Below are positions 1 through 12,300 of a DNA stretch of 64,000 bases, in pieces; position 1 is the stretch's first letter; each line of letters opens with the position of its first letter. Both the position numbers and the translations under genes were made by a program. Source of the DNA: Loripinus fragilis (Eukaryota > Mollusca > Bivalvia > Lucinida > Lucinidae); NCBI GenBank assembly GCA_964019695.1, contig OZ026518.1, positions 111,086,145 through 111,150,144 on the forward strand, written 5' to 3'. The notes beneath the pieces are model-generated. The model was given only the letters and a program-made list of their open reading frames with translations, had not been told where the DNA came from and did no database searches.

Positions 1-197
1 TCAAACAAAACAGGTTCAAATTTTTTAGAGAATATAGCAAGGAGATAAGGTGACCAAATTATTAAGGTAAATATGGCATAGAAATTCACATGCACAATTG
101 CAAGTAACATGTGCTAAGTATTTCCCTCTAAGTCACATTTTGTTTGTGCTCAGTAAAACATTACCAAATGTCAGTTGTGTTTTTGACATAAAAAGGC

Positions 198-610
198 ATA
201 CAGTGAGTAAAACCTGTATAAAACGACCACTCTCAAAAAGACCGAAAATCGGTTTTCAAGATTGATTATCGCTTAATGCAGGTCAAAAATATTGCAGAAT
301 GCTCCAAGGGGAGCAATCTGAATACTTTCGACCTTCATTAAGCTACCATTTGTCATTAAGACCTTTGTTTTGCCTATTTTTGAGTGGCTGTTTTACACAG
401 GTTTTACGGTTTGTTTGTTTGATTTGATTCTTTAAGTCCCAGTCAACAATCTTTCAGTTACATTGGGATGGGTCTTCCTGGGTTGAACCAGTACTAAGCT
501 GGGATCAATGCATCTTGCTCAAGGACACAACACAGTGATGTGGTCCTTTGGTCTCGAGTCAAGCACTCTACCACTGAGCCACTGCGCTCCCTACAGGTTT
601 TACTGTAGTT
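198..610. mobile_element. MITE-B copy (split by SINE-1)
   Basis: Near-palindrome with ends aaaacctgtataaaacgacc and gagtggctgttttacacagg, and a central inverted pair around gcagaatgctccaaggggag. The family recurs at 2122-2310 and 40060-40245. Its right end is separated by the SINE at 408-592. Confidence 0.75.
408..592 (-). mobile_element. SINE-1 copy (tRNA-derived), inserted in a MITE
   Basis: Minus strand: starts GGGAGCGCAGTGGCTCAGTG GTAGAGTGCTTGACTCGAGA and ends in an A/C-rich tail (reverse of gtttgtttgatttgattc). The A box (TGGCTCAGTGG) is clear; the B-box half is shortened here. A perfect 11-bp target duplication, acaggttttac, flanks it (397-407 and 593-603), and the split host element is MITE-B. 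Confidence 0.88.
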
Positions 611-879
611 TAGGAATCTGGGATAGAACTGTTGGAGTTACACTTATGGCCAACATATAATTTATGAAATTTCAATTTTTACCTATGGCCCTTGTAGTTA
701 TTAACACCAACTGTGTCTGAGGCTTCTATGTGCCTCTCTCTTCTTATTGGCTGAAACAAAAATAGGGAATACAACACGCCTCTTTATGACGGTGCTTAGT
801 TAAAAGCCTGGTAGTCTCCCAGGAGAGGTGGTCTTCAGAACAGCTTTGGCTGTAGTTTGAAGGTAAAGGAAATTTGCTT

Positions 880-2115
880 GCTTTATTTGATACTTTAAAT
901 TACAGTCAAAAAATTTTCAGTATGAGTTCAGCGCTCTAAAGAGCTAGGGTGCTCCGAAAATATTTACTCTATACTTACAAATCTTATACATAAACAAGCT
1001 ACATAATGATTTCTTTGTCAGATTTGCAAATCTGCCATGAAATATTTTCTTTTTTTAAAAATACACATGCGAATTTACCCCTAATAAACTCTATGCATGT
1101 TCGGTAACTTTGCATGCTACTTTTGTTTTCTTCAGTTTCTAAGCAAAAGAAACACACCATTTAAAAATATATATATCAGGAATATGAATGCAAACCAGTT
1201 TATATGGAGATCAGTCCTCTCTTTTTGTCAGACCTGACCTGGGTCCAATTTGTTTGCAAAGTTTATCTACATCATGGAAAATACAGTATTTACTTGCTAA
1301 TTCTTGCATATAATGCTAATCATGAAAGAACACACATTCTTTTGATCTATTTGAATATTATAGACCTGAGATTTCCAACAATGTGGTATTGATTGGCCTT
1401 TGCTGGGCCTTTGGTCAACCAGCAAAGGCCCAGACCAGCCTGTGCATACATGCCGTCTGATCAGAGCCTTTGTTAGTCGCTAAAATATTCTATGAGTGTT
1501 AAGCTACTGAGGGAACATCATTTGGATTTTCTAAGCTTAAATGGAGGCTGCACAGGCTCGTCTGAGCCTATATGTGTCAAAATGCCACATTGTTGGAAAT
1601 CACATGTCGCAGCTAAAATTTGTTTGTTTTAGTTGATGCTTTTAATCACAGTCAAGAATTTTTCAGTATGAGTTCAGCGCTCTAATGAGCTAGGGTGCTC
1701 CAAAAATATTTTACTCTAGACTTACAAATCTTATAAATAAACAAGCTGCATAATGATTTCTTTGTCAGATTTGCAAATCTGCCATGAAACATTTTCTTTT
1801 TTCAAAAATACACAAGCGAATTAACCCCAAATAATCTCTTAGCATGTTGGGTAATTTTGCATGCTACTTTTATCTTCAGTTTTTAAACAAAAGAAACACA
1901 CCATTTACAAAAATATATATCAGGAATATGAATGTCAACCAGTTTAGACGGAGATCAGACCTCTCTTTTTGTCAGGCCTGACCTGGGTCCAATTTGTTTG
2001 CAAAGTATATCTACTTTAGAAGCTACAATCTTCACTTGCTAGAAAAACAATATATACAATTCTTGCATAATGCTAATCATGAAAGAACAAACATTCTTTT
2101 GATCTATTTGATTAT
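880..2115. repeat. Tandem duplication, period about 746 bp
   Basis: 880-1350 and 1622-2115 are diverged copies: both contain cagtatgagttcagcgctct, then agctagggtgctcc, gatttctttgtcagatttgc and aatcatgaaagaac. Between them, 1368-1605 is a small inverted-repeat element (agatttccaacaatgtgg and ccacattgttggaaatcac). No gene is seen here. Confidence 0.8.
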
Positions 2116-2121
2116 ACAAAG

Positions 2122-2310
2122 AAACCTGTATGAAACGGCCACTCAAAAAAGAAAAAAGAAAAGTCTTATGCCACGTGATACTGAATGCAGGTCAAAAGTA
2201 ATGCAGAATGCTCCACAGGAGCATTCTGCAATACTTTTGACCTGCATTAAGCGATTATCTGTCTTAAAAACCTATTTTTAGTCTTCTTTTGAGTGTTTTA
2301 ACTGTATGGT
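2122..2310. mobile_element. MITE-B copy
   Basis: Same ends (aaacctgtatgaaacggcca) and the same central palindrome (gcagaatgctccacaggagc). It interrupts the second copy of the tandem duplication 880-2115. Confidence 0.75.
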
Positions 2311-2451
2311 ATAATGGTGTGAGAACTGCTATACCTGCAGCTAATCAGCTATCTGGATGGGGAAGGGTGCACTGATGTGGATGATACATCTGCACCTGCA
2401 CACTCATCAAAAACCTAATGATGATGCTGATCTTACAGTCTTTATTTCCTG

Positions 2452-2612
2452 ATATCCATGGCAACTGATGTTAAACAAGTGTTGAAGATATAACATACCT
2501 GACCATAAATATTAACAGCAAATATATCACCATTACTTCCACCAGCAAACATCCCGTATTCATTGATATCCATGGTAACTAATCATAAATGTTATACTTG
2601 GTGTTAGTACAC
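2452..2612 (-). pseudogene. Partial degraded copies of WDR18 exon 6
   Basis: On the minus strand, 2600-2497 repeats the second half of exon 6 with its donor: it reads TMDINEYGMFAGGSNGDIFA followed by a CAG|gtatgt junction like the functional one. Upstream, around the residues NTSIT, a single-base and a 7-bp insertion break the frame, and no acceptor is evident. Immediately beyond its donor, 2490-2452 repeats the NTSITSVTM segment once more. The same intron-edge sequence also follows the functional exon near 3130-3157, so several rounds of local copying are likely. Confidence 0.8.
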
Positions 2613-3157
2613 AATAACAGTATTCCGGCTTGGTAGCCCATGAAAATAGTACCTTTTGAAATTTAGCACTTGCGGTTTCTGTGCCCTTTATATGGTAAAT
2701 GGTTGCTGCATTCGACTTTAAATGTGCCCGTGATTAAACATTGGTGTATGTTTGTTATGCTGATGCAGAAAAATGTATCTTTACTCAGACTATTTTGTCA
2801 CAGACTCCCCAGCCAACTTCCCAGGTAACATGTGGTGCCGGTGGGTGAGAGAGGGAGGAAGCGAGGGAGGGAGGGGGAAAGGGGGAGGGAGGGATATTTT
2901 ATCATGCAATGTATTTCTTTTTGTAGATATTAGCTACCAGCTTTGTCTGAGTATTTTATTTGGCCTGGTGTAAATCAGTTTTTTATTGTGTATCCTAATT
3001 CTCTTTTTTATGCTGGTGTTTATAAATGTATTATAGATACAATTTAGCTATAACTGACATAATGATTGTTTAGTTTAACAAACTGCCTTTTTACGTGGAG
3101 TTGAATGGGACTGATTAATTGTGCACAGAACCAACTTGTGTTGAATATATAACATAC

Positions 3158-3301
3158 CTGTCCATACATATTAACAGCAAAAATATCACCATTACTTCCA
3201 CCAGCAAACAGCCTGTATTCACTGACGTCCATGGTAACTGATGTTATACTTGTGTTGAAAACAACTGTGTGTAATAATTCCCCTGATACCATATCCCACA
3301 C
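3158..3301 (-). CDS. WDR18: WDR18 exon 6
   Basis: A 48-codon exon, acceptor ttgcag, donor gtatgt. It contains VWDMVSGELLHTVVFNTSIT, then VTMDVSEYRLFAGGSNGD, aligned with human KLWEVSSGELLLSVLFDVSI and VTMDLAEHHMFCGGSEGS. This is the last exon seen in the window. Degraded partial copies lie 0.5-0.7 kb downstream in the following intron. Confidence 0.93.
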
Positions 3302-6300
3302 CTGCAATAAATAAAGGCTTTTTTCATGCTCAACTCAAATGAGCATGCAAATTCAACTGCTCATAAAAACTAAAATGCTGAAAATAAAGATTTGTTTTGC
3401 TTTCAAACTCTCAGAATGATGATGTATTTACAGTATCATGCTAATGAATTTTCAAATGCCAACAATTGAGCATGATAAATTTCATGCTCAGTTGAGTTGA
3501 GAATGAAAAAGTTTTATAACATCTGGGCCAGGTACTAACCCGAGTTCCATATCATTCCAAGGACTTGATGGGCAAACCAGTTTCTGTATTTAAACACTGT
3601 TTTGAGGAAGAGTTTACAAATGATAGCATATTTGAATTAAATTGTATCTACTAATAACGTCATTGAGGTGACAAGAAGATTAGTAGAACTTAATGCAGAG
3701 ATTTTCCAACCCATTCCATGTGGGAAGTATTTTTCACAAAATTACAGAAAAGAATTCCCAAGGAGAAAAAAGCAAAGGTGCTGAATCCATTTTAGCTGCT
3801 CCCAGTTCTGCATTTACTTAAAATAATGAACTTTAAATTAAAATTAAGTCCAATTTTTGGCTTTATGCCAATAAAATTCACAATCAAATGGGCCCCTGGT
3901 CCCATTCCCTGAAAGGCCTAAAAATCCCTGCGATGTAATCTACAAAATTGCTGCAAGTGAAGAATGTGACCCTGCCAAGAATAAATCATGAGCTGTATGC
4001 CTTTTCATGGTGAGTACAAAACATCAAATGTAGCTGGCATCTTACCTTGTAAGTATTGATTCAACTTTTGAACCTAGAATTTACTTTGAAACCTTGATAC
4101 CATGAAAGCTGGTACAACATAATGCTGAAGCCTCTCAATGAGATGATATAAGTTGACTAATAATCAGGGGTGTGGAAATAGCAAAAGTTTATACTTACCC
4201 AGGGGCAAGTAAATTGCCATAAGAAAGTCTTACTTGTCCCATATTAAAGAACAGATAATGTACAAAGATCTGAGTGAAGCCCTCACTGAGCTTAAACAAT
4301 ATACAAGTATAAACTGCTTTAAAAACAGTATGAAACCAGACATTAACTAATCAAAAACAGTGTATATCAAGACCAGCTGGTTTCACACTGTTTTCTACAC
4401 AACATGTGAATTCATAATAATTACCAAATATGAATATAGAATTGTAAATTCATTTTAACTTGTCCTAGGACAAGTAAATAGAAATTTCTATCTTGTCCTG
4501 AACCAGGTCAGACAAATTGGGCATTGTATTTCCACACCCATGAGAGTCTAATAATACCTGATCTCTTCTGACAAACTCTCCATAAGGGCGAATTACGTTT
4601 GAGCGGAAATCATACCGTGACGGAGTATGAAATGAGCGGAGAATCATACAGTTAAAAGAGAGGATTGATAAAACATTCAAATGAGCGAATTTTCCAGGTA
4701 ATGATCTTTAAGTAAGTATTCGCTCAGTTGTATTACCTGTAATGGCCAACATTGACCAGTCCTTAATAGATGATTTGGAACGCATTGCAGTGGCGAATCC
4801 AGGGGAAATTCAGGGGGTGGGGGGGGGGGGTCACCCCACCCTTCCCGCTATTAAATATTCTATGAAAATGAAATAATTTGGTCTCAATGAGACCAAATTA
4901 TTTCATTTTCAAAGAATATTTATGACTAGAGGACCTGACGGTCCTGAAGCGCTCACCTGATCTCCTTAATAATGTTAAAATAGGTCAAGATCAACTACGG
5001 CTTATAATGAAACATATTTTGTTTTATAGAGATTGGGGCCATTTTGGTATAGTGACCTAAAACAATCTAATGAATACTCCATCAAACAGCCCAGTGATTT
5101 CTGAGGAAAAGATGTTTAGATAGGTCACTATGTGGCAGTCCAAATGAGTGGCCTTGGATAAAAGGTCACAGGTCAGCTTGACATTTGGTACTTATATAAA
5201 ACCGTTGTCTCATTAGGTTAAACATTTCTTGCAAGTATTATGATTTCTGCCTAAATAGTTATAGATAAAAGAACATTTCAAGATTTTCCCATATAAATGC
5301 ATTAGGAAGCAAATTTGACCTTGCCATAAAGTAGGTCTAGGTCAACCTAGAGTCATCATTTTGCAAATCTGGTAGGGCCCACATCCCCAATGTTACATAC
5401 CAAGTCCCAAGGCCATTGGCCTTTTGGTTCCAGAGAAGAAGATATTTAAAGATTTTTACCATAAATGGGCATGGTGGCCATCTTGGTCATGTGACCAGTA
5501 CAATTGATACAAATTTTGGCTAAATAATCATAAGGAGTCCTCATATGAAATTTGAGTTCAATTGGCTTAGTGGTTTCTGAGGAAACTATGTTTTAATGTG
5601 TTGATAAGACTCCAATATGAGCGACCTTGGCTGAAAAGTTAAAGGTCAACCTTGACCTTTAAACTTATTTATAGCCATGTCTCATTAGGTTTAACATATC
5701 AAGTGAGAATAATGACTTAGGATTCAACAGTATTCAAAAAATCAACTTTTCAAAAAAATTCCCATTTAAATGCATTAGGAAGTAAATTTGACCTTGACGT
5801 TAAGTAGGCCAAGGTCAACCTAGGATCATAATTTGAATAAACTTGGTAGGCCCAGCAAATGTGACCTTGAGGTTAAGTAAGTCAAGGTCAACTAAGGATC
5901 ATCATTTGAACAAACTTGGTAGGCCCCACATCCCAAATGCTACATAACAAGTCCCAAGGTCACCGGCCTTCTGGTTCTGGAGAAGAAGATTTTTAAAGGG
6001 TTTTTACCATATATGGGCTTGGCAGCCATCTTGGTCATGTGACCAAAATATTTTGTAAAAATTTTAACTATTGTACTTTCAAAGATAGATGAGAATCGAT
6101 GTAAACAAACACTGGCCAGTTTACCTTGATTTTGGGTGTGCAGGTAGTCTCAGTTTACAGTTATATTGAACCTACCACATATTATTGCACATTCGCGTAG
6201 CAGTGAAAAATCATGCTTTACCTGTTTATAAGAAAAATAGAATAGCCTCATTACTATACATCTTTGAAAACACAATAACTTAGCATAAGGAGTCTTCACA

Positions 6301-9300
6301 TTAAATTTGAGTTCAATTGGGCCAATGGTTTGTGATAAAACTATGTTTTAATATTTTGATGGGACTCCAATATGAGAGACTTAGCTGAAAGGTCAAAGGT
6401 CGACCTTGACCTTTGGTACTTATTTATAGCCATTGTCTCATTAGGGTAAACATATCAAGTGAGAATAATGACTAAGGCTTCTACAGTTTTCAAAAAAATC
6501 AACTTTTCAAAAAGTTTCCCATTTAAATGCATTAGGAAGTAAATTTGACCTTGACGTTAAGTAGGCCAAGGTCAACCTAGGATCATAATTTGAACAAACT
6601 TGGTAGGCCCCACATCCCCAATGCTACATACCAAGTCCCAAGGTCATTGGCCTTCTGGTTCTGGAGAAGAAGATTTTTAAAGGGTTTTTACCATATATGG
6701 CCGTGGCGGCCATCTTGGTCATGTGACCATGACCATTTGAGCAAACTTTCTTTCCCGCGTCCTAAGGAGTCTCCATATGAAATTTGAGTTAAATTGGCCC
6801 AATGGTTTCAGAGGAGAAGATGTTTGAAAATGTTGACGGACGGACAGATGGACGACGGAGTGACTGGTATACTATTAGCTCACCCGTGAGCCTTCGGCTC
6901 AGGTGAGCTAATAAATAAGAAAAATCCACAAAGAGAAACCAACATCTATTATACATATGAACCCCCTTTCGAGGAATCCTTGATCCGCCCCTGCATCAGG
7001 ATGTTTACCTGGATAATTCGCTCATTTAATATGATTCAAACAGCCGCTCTTTTGCCTTATTGTTCTCCGCTCTTTCGAAAAAATAAATCAGCTCTTTTGT
7101 ATTATGGATCCGCTCAAACGTAAATCTCCCCTTCCATATCACACTTACTTAAGCAAGTTATGGAGTTTTGTGCTTATCGCATGTGTAAAATCATTTTTTA
7201 ACATGCATGCACAGCTATCTAGTGGGACTAGAGGCTAAAATTATGGTCAGAGCCTTCATCTACCTTTCTTCTTAGTGAATGTGAACAGTGAAGGCATTGG
7301 CAAGAATGCATGAATGTGCAGGCTTGTCTTACTTTTGCTGCTTGCACATGCTATAGATACCAAAATCTCCTGAACTGGCTCAATTGCTTTACTTGGTATT
7401 ACCCTGCATGTCTGATCTAATGATGCTGACACGACTCTACATCTGTAACCTCCCCGCCCAACATGTATGTCTGTCACAGGTAAAGAATGATTGGACCAGA
7501 TTCTTGCTGGTTCTGGCTTTCTCGATGGACCATCATGTGATGATAACACACTGAAAATAACATTCTCAGATAAATACAAATAAACAAAATTTCTGAGCAT
7601 GACATTGTGAATTTTTTCTTATCTAACAATTAAGACATTTGTTTTGGTTGCTCAAAAGAAGCGTCTCCTTGAAGCGCTTCTTATGAGTACCAACAACATC
7701 TTTGAGAAAAGGTGATTTTCTTTCAAATAATATCATCAGAATTTGTGCTTATCAAGAGTCAACTATATGTATCATTTTATGTGACACAAAATTTTGAACC
7801 CTAGACTCCTAAATGCCTCTCAGTGACCTGTTGAGAAAAATCGGTATGCCTTTAGGACTCCAAAATATATCTATAAAACTCATAACATCAAATGCTCAGT
7901 CCACTTTAACAAAACATTTAACCCATTTATGCCTAATGGAAATTCCTGCCCTTATTAAATGAATGAATCCATTTCAAATTTAATAGTTGTTGGATAGTAA
8001 TTTACAATTTCATTGAAATTTTAAAAGAAAATTCTGTAAGCAAACAGTCCAGAACCTGATCAGACATCACAGAACACTTTCTGCAGCATCTGATCTGGTT
8101 CTGCACTGTTTGTTGATGGCTAATATGGGTTAACCTCACTGTACTAATAAATACTCAATATATTTTACTGGCTAAATTTTTGCCCTAGATTCTGTTGTTG
8201 TTAAAACACATAAGGTAGATATGAGTGCATACTAAAAAATTAATTTTCTTATTTCTCAACCAAAACATATGTTGTGGGTACTCAAAAGAACCGTTTCAAT
8301 GTGACATTTTTAGCACTGAGCGCTGAGTGTTCAACATTGTAAAAAAGTAAGTGAGTATGATCAGGAAATACCACAACCACACACTTCAGACCAACCCATG
8401 GCACCATGAGGAATGGCCACAGAACATTTGTAGTAACAATACATCTGTAACACAATAATAGCAAAGCAACCAGCTTTCTCTTCCTCTTCAAGATGATTGC
8501 AAAACTAGAATAAACACAAAGTAATGAATAATAAAGTATGAACCAGGAATATCTACTTAGTAGCTCATGAGTACGAGGGGTGTTCTGAAAATTCTGAAAT
8601 TTACCGCGTAGCTTTGTCCTGAAATTTTTTGAAAAGAATTGTAAACCCATATTGTCAATGCTTTGCGATATAGTGCACATTTAGACAATTGATCAGGTTT
8701 TATTTAAGTTATGCTAATGCAAACTTGGTGTACCTCCCAATATTGACCTACTTTGTGGACTCGTTATAATGTTTTTATGTGGGTTACTACTAGTCTTCGA
8801 CAAAACAGACTGATCAAAACTGCTTCAGACAAAACTTTTAATATGGTCAATGTTACGATAGTATGGGCTGGTAAAACTTCAAGTGGCAGATTTTATCCAG
8901 AATTTGATAATAGCTGGCAGTTGCATAGCAAAACTTTCAAGGGCCAAGGCAACCAAGATCTTACAGAAATTTCGCCATTTTTACAGGGCATATTTGCTGA
9001 TAAATGAACTTTGAGCAGTCATGAAAACAAATGGCTGAGACTGCTAATGATGCCTGATTTGTGAGTTCTCTAATGTGTATGATCTGCTTGTTAATTCAGT
9101 GCCTTGAGGGTATGGCTGTTTCCAGTTTGATTTCCAGTCGCTCCTTCAAGTAACTGCTAGAGCTGTGAATTGACAAATAATATTTTTTGTACAATCTTAG
9201 GCATGTGACATTGCTGTTACAGAGATATTTAAGCCAGTATCAGAACTTTTGGAACATCCCTCATATAACCATGTCATGTGCATTACATTGTCTTGTGAAT

Positions 9301-12300
9301 TAACATATCATGTGTATTACCTTGTCATGTGTATTATATAGCCATGTGTATTACCTAACCTTGTCATGTGTATTACCATGTCATGTGTATCACCATGTCA
9401 TGTGTATTACCATGTCATGTGTATTACCTTGTCATGTGTATTACCATGTCATGTGTTTCACCTTGTCATGTGTATTACCATGCCATGTGTATTTCCTTGT
9501 CATGTGTATTACCTTGTCATGTGTATTACATTGTCATGTGTAATACCTTGTCATGTGTATTTCCTTGTCATGTGTATTACCATGTCATGTATTTCCATGT
9601 CATGTGTATTACCTTGTCATGTGTAATACCTTGTCATGTGTATTACCATACCATGTGTATTTCCTTGTCATGTGTATTACCTTGTCATGTGTAATACCTT
9701 GTCATGTGTATTACCATACCATGTGTATTTCCTTGTCATGTGTATTACCTTGTCATGTGTATTACCTTGTCATGTGTATTACCTTGTCATGTGTATTACC
9801 TTGTCATGTGTATTACCATACCATGTGTATTTCCTTGTCATGTGTATTTCCTTGTCATGTGTATTACCTTGTCATGTGTATTACCTTGTCATGTGTATTA
9901 CCATGTCATGTGTATTACCATGTCATGTGTATTACCTTGCTAATGACCAAACAATGACCAGATTATCCTCTCCTCCTGACACAAAATGGCTGCCATTGTC
10001 TGTTACTTTTATAACATTTACAGTTTGATAATGTCTACTCAGTACTGCCATCAAACACCCAGTACATACCTATAAAATTTAATAGAATGGACAGTGCCCG
10101 AGAATGAATCAGCATGTAATATTTTCTATCTTAAGCCGTATCACGCAAGATATTTTTATAAACTTCAATCTTCCCTAATTTTTTATCCAGTTATTAACCT
10201 TGCAGTATTCTAGCTTTTAGCATGATTTTCAAACATACACATTTATTTTATAGATATTTATTTAAAGAATTCAATACATATCAATATGAATAAAATTGGT
10301 AGTTTTCTACAGTGAAAAAATATCGTATTATTTCACAAGTGAAAAATGATATTTTTTCACTGTAGATAAACAAGGCTGTCTTGGCCATTTTAGGACTGGG
10401 ACATTTTTCAAAAGGTTTTAAATGAAGGATATTTGTCAGATATAACGCTACGCATCTTGTAATATCAACATCAAACATAATGATGTCACTGTTTGGCCTG
10501 GCGTAGAGCCAGTTTGCACATGATGGCATGCCTATCCTAAAGCAGACTCAAAAGACTTTCTTTAAATGCTGATTTCTTACATTTCATTGGTTAAAATATA
10601 ATTTTAAGCCATTTTCTAGGTGCAATGGTTGTTCCAATTTTATACCCAGTAAACACACTGGAAAAATCAAGTCAAACGTATTCATTTTGACATTGTTTTT
10701 ATGTGCAAACTACCCATTCAAAAATGTTGCATTTCCTAAACTTGTGGATCATATCTGTTTTGAAATAATGTATCTTTATCACTATTGTTCTATATTGTTG
10801 ACGGGCATATGCTACTAATAATCCACCATCGCTTAGTCATTGCCTTGTCAATTTTCAATTTTATCACAAATACTTTAAATACAAAATCCTAATGGATTGA
10901 ATGTATGGGGATATTAGGTATGCACTGAGGTGGAACATGAAGGTAACCCGCTGCCTGTGTTGTCAAGCTTGCCTGTCATAACAACATAGTTATTGGTTTA
11001 ACCCTTTACTCTATAGCCTATTTTAAGATCATGACATTGTTTTATTTTTTTAGACAACATTGAAAAAAATCAAGAAAAATTTAAGTTAAGATTTGAATAC
11101 TTTTGAAAATATTATGGAAAATGGAGCATTTGCTCCAAAAGAGCAAATGCTCCATTTTCCATAATATTTTAAAATACATGATATTTCAAAGACGAAAAAG
11201 CGTTTTTATGGAGTAAAGGGTTAATAAATACCTGCCATATATGTATTTTCTCCGCAATAGCTGCCACGCAATAATCACCATCGGGAGTCACTGCAAGGGC
11301 AGTAACTCTACCTGGACATACTATCTTTAGTTGATGTTGGTCCTGAAAACAAAACAAAACTGACTGTGTAGTGAATCGAGTTAACAAACCTAAATCTTGT
11401 ATTCCCAGGCATATTCCACATGGTAAAATAAACATGATACCCGGCCTAGAGATTATAAATCTTTTTTTTCATGCTCAAAAAAAAGCAGGAAAATTCTGAA
11501 AAAATCTTCTTTTTTTATGTTTTAGTTTTTTGAGCAGTTGAAATTTCATGCTCAGTTGAGTTGAGAATGAAAAAAAGGTTTTTAACATTGGTGCCCAGTA
11601 TCTAACATACATGTACATGCCATACTTCACACCGTGAGATAAAATCTCACAGAACTTGGCCCTTCTGAAAGCTGATTCCCATAAGATTTTCAAACCTCAC
11701 AGAATTTTCAGACCATCTAAAAACACATTTTATAGAGAAATAATCATAAATCACACTTAATAGTGTTTATTACAAGTTTCTTTCATTCAAATAAAAGCTT
11801 TTAGGTTATTTTGGGGGAGTTCCAAAGTTACTTTTGTGAAAATCTCACAGAATTTTATCAAATCTCCCTTAAAATTTTGGCTTTATATCAGATTTCATTC
11901 CACAGTTTATGGCATGTATGATCTAAAATCAAGCGAGACAATTCTCTTGAGCACACAAAACCTTGAAGCCAATATGTATGTTCTTTCAAGACAAAACATA
12001 TCGTTTAGACAACGTATATGAAATTAATAACAATATTTGCTCTCTTTTTGAATACCCAAAACATATAATTAGACTAATGTACAATATGAAGCGGGTCTGC
12101 ATGATGCATCAGTAGTGAGTTTGAATCCCAGTCCGACCAGGTGGCTACTATCTTTCTTCCAAGATTATTCTCTTCCTATCACTGATTCCAGCAGGGCAGT
12201 TTTCAGTTTTGTTGGAAGTATGAATCCTCTAAGTATTGGCAACAGGGTTCATCCAGGCAAGTCTATAAGCTGGAGTGAAACTTGTGGCAAACTGCTTAGG

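Larger units (their letters stand above)
4590..7126. mobile_element. Palindromic element split by a larger insertion
   Basis: The left arm 4590-4700 (gaattacgtttgagcggaaa, gagcggagaatca, aatgagcgaattttccaggt) is inverted at 7010-7126 (acctggataattcgctcatt, gttctccgctc, ccgctcaaacgtaaatc). The middle is occupied by the insertion 4788-6992. Confidence 0.65.

Noticed and set aside
4821..4840. Poly-G tract as a regulatory quadruplex
   Set aside because: It is part of a transposon end; there is no evidence for a separate role.
6590..6787. 65-codon ORF at 6.6 kb and its mirror at 60.9-61.1 kb
   Set aside because: Both are readings of the dispersed 'tatggccgtggcggccat' transposon module, not genes.
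9265..9936. CRISPR-like regular array
   Set aside because: Units are contiguous 17-mers with no unique spacers, and the genome is animal.
9310..10028. Six overlapping plus-strand ORFs rich in Met-Cys-Ile-Thr
   Set aside because: They run through the 17-bp minisatellite, which has no stop in any plus frame; the real gene here is WDR18 on the minus strand.
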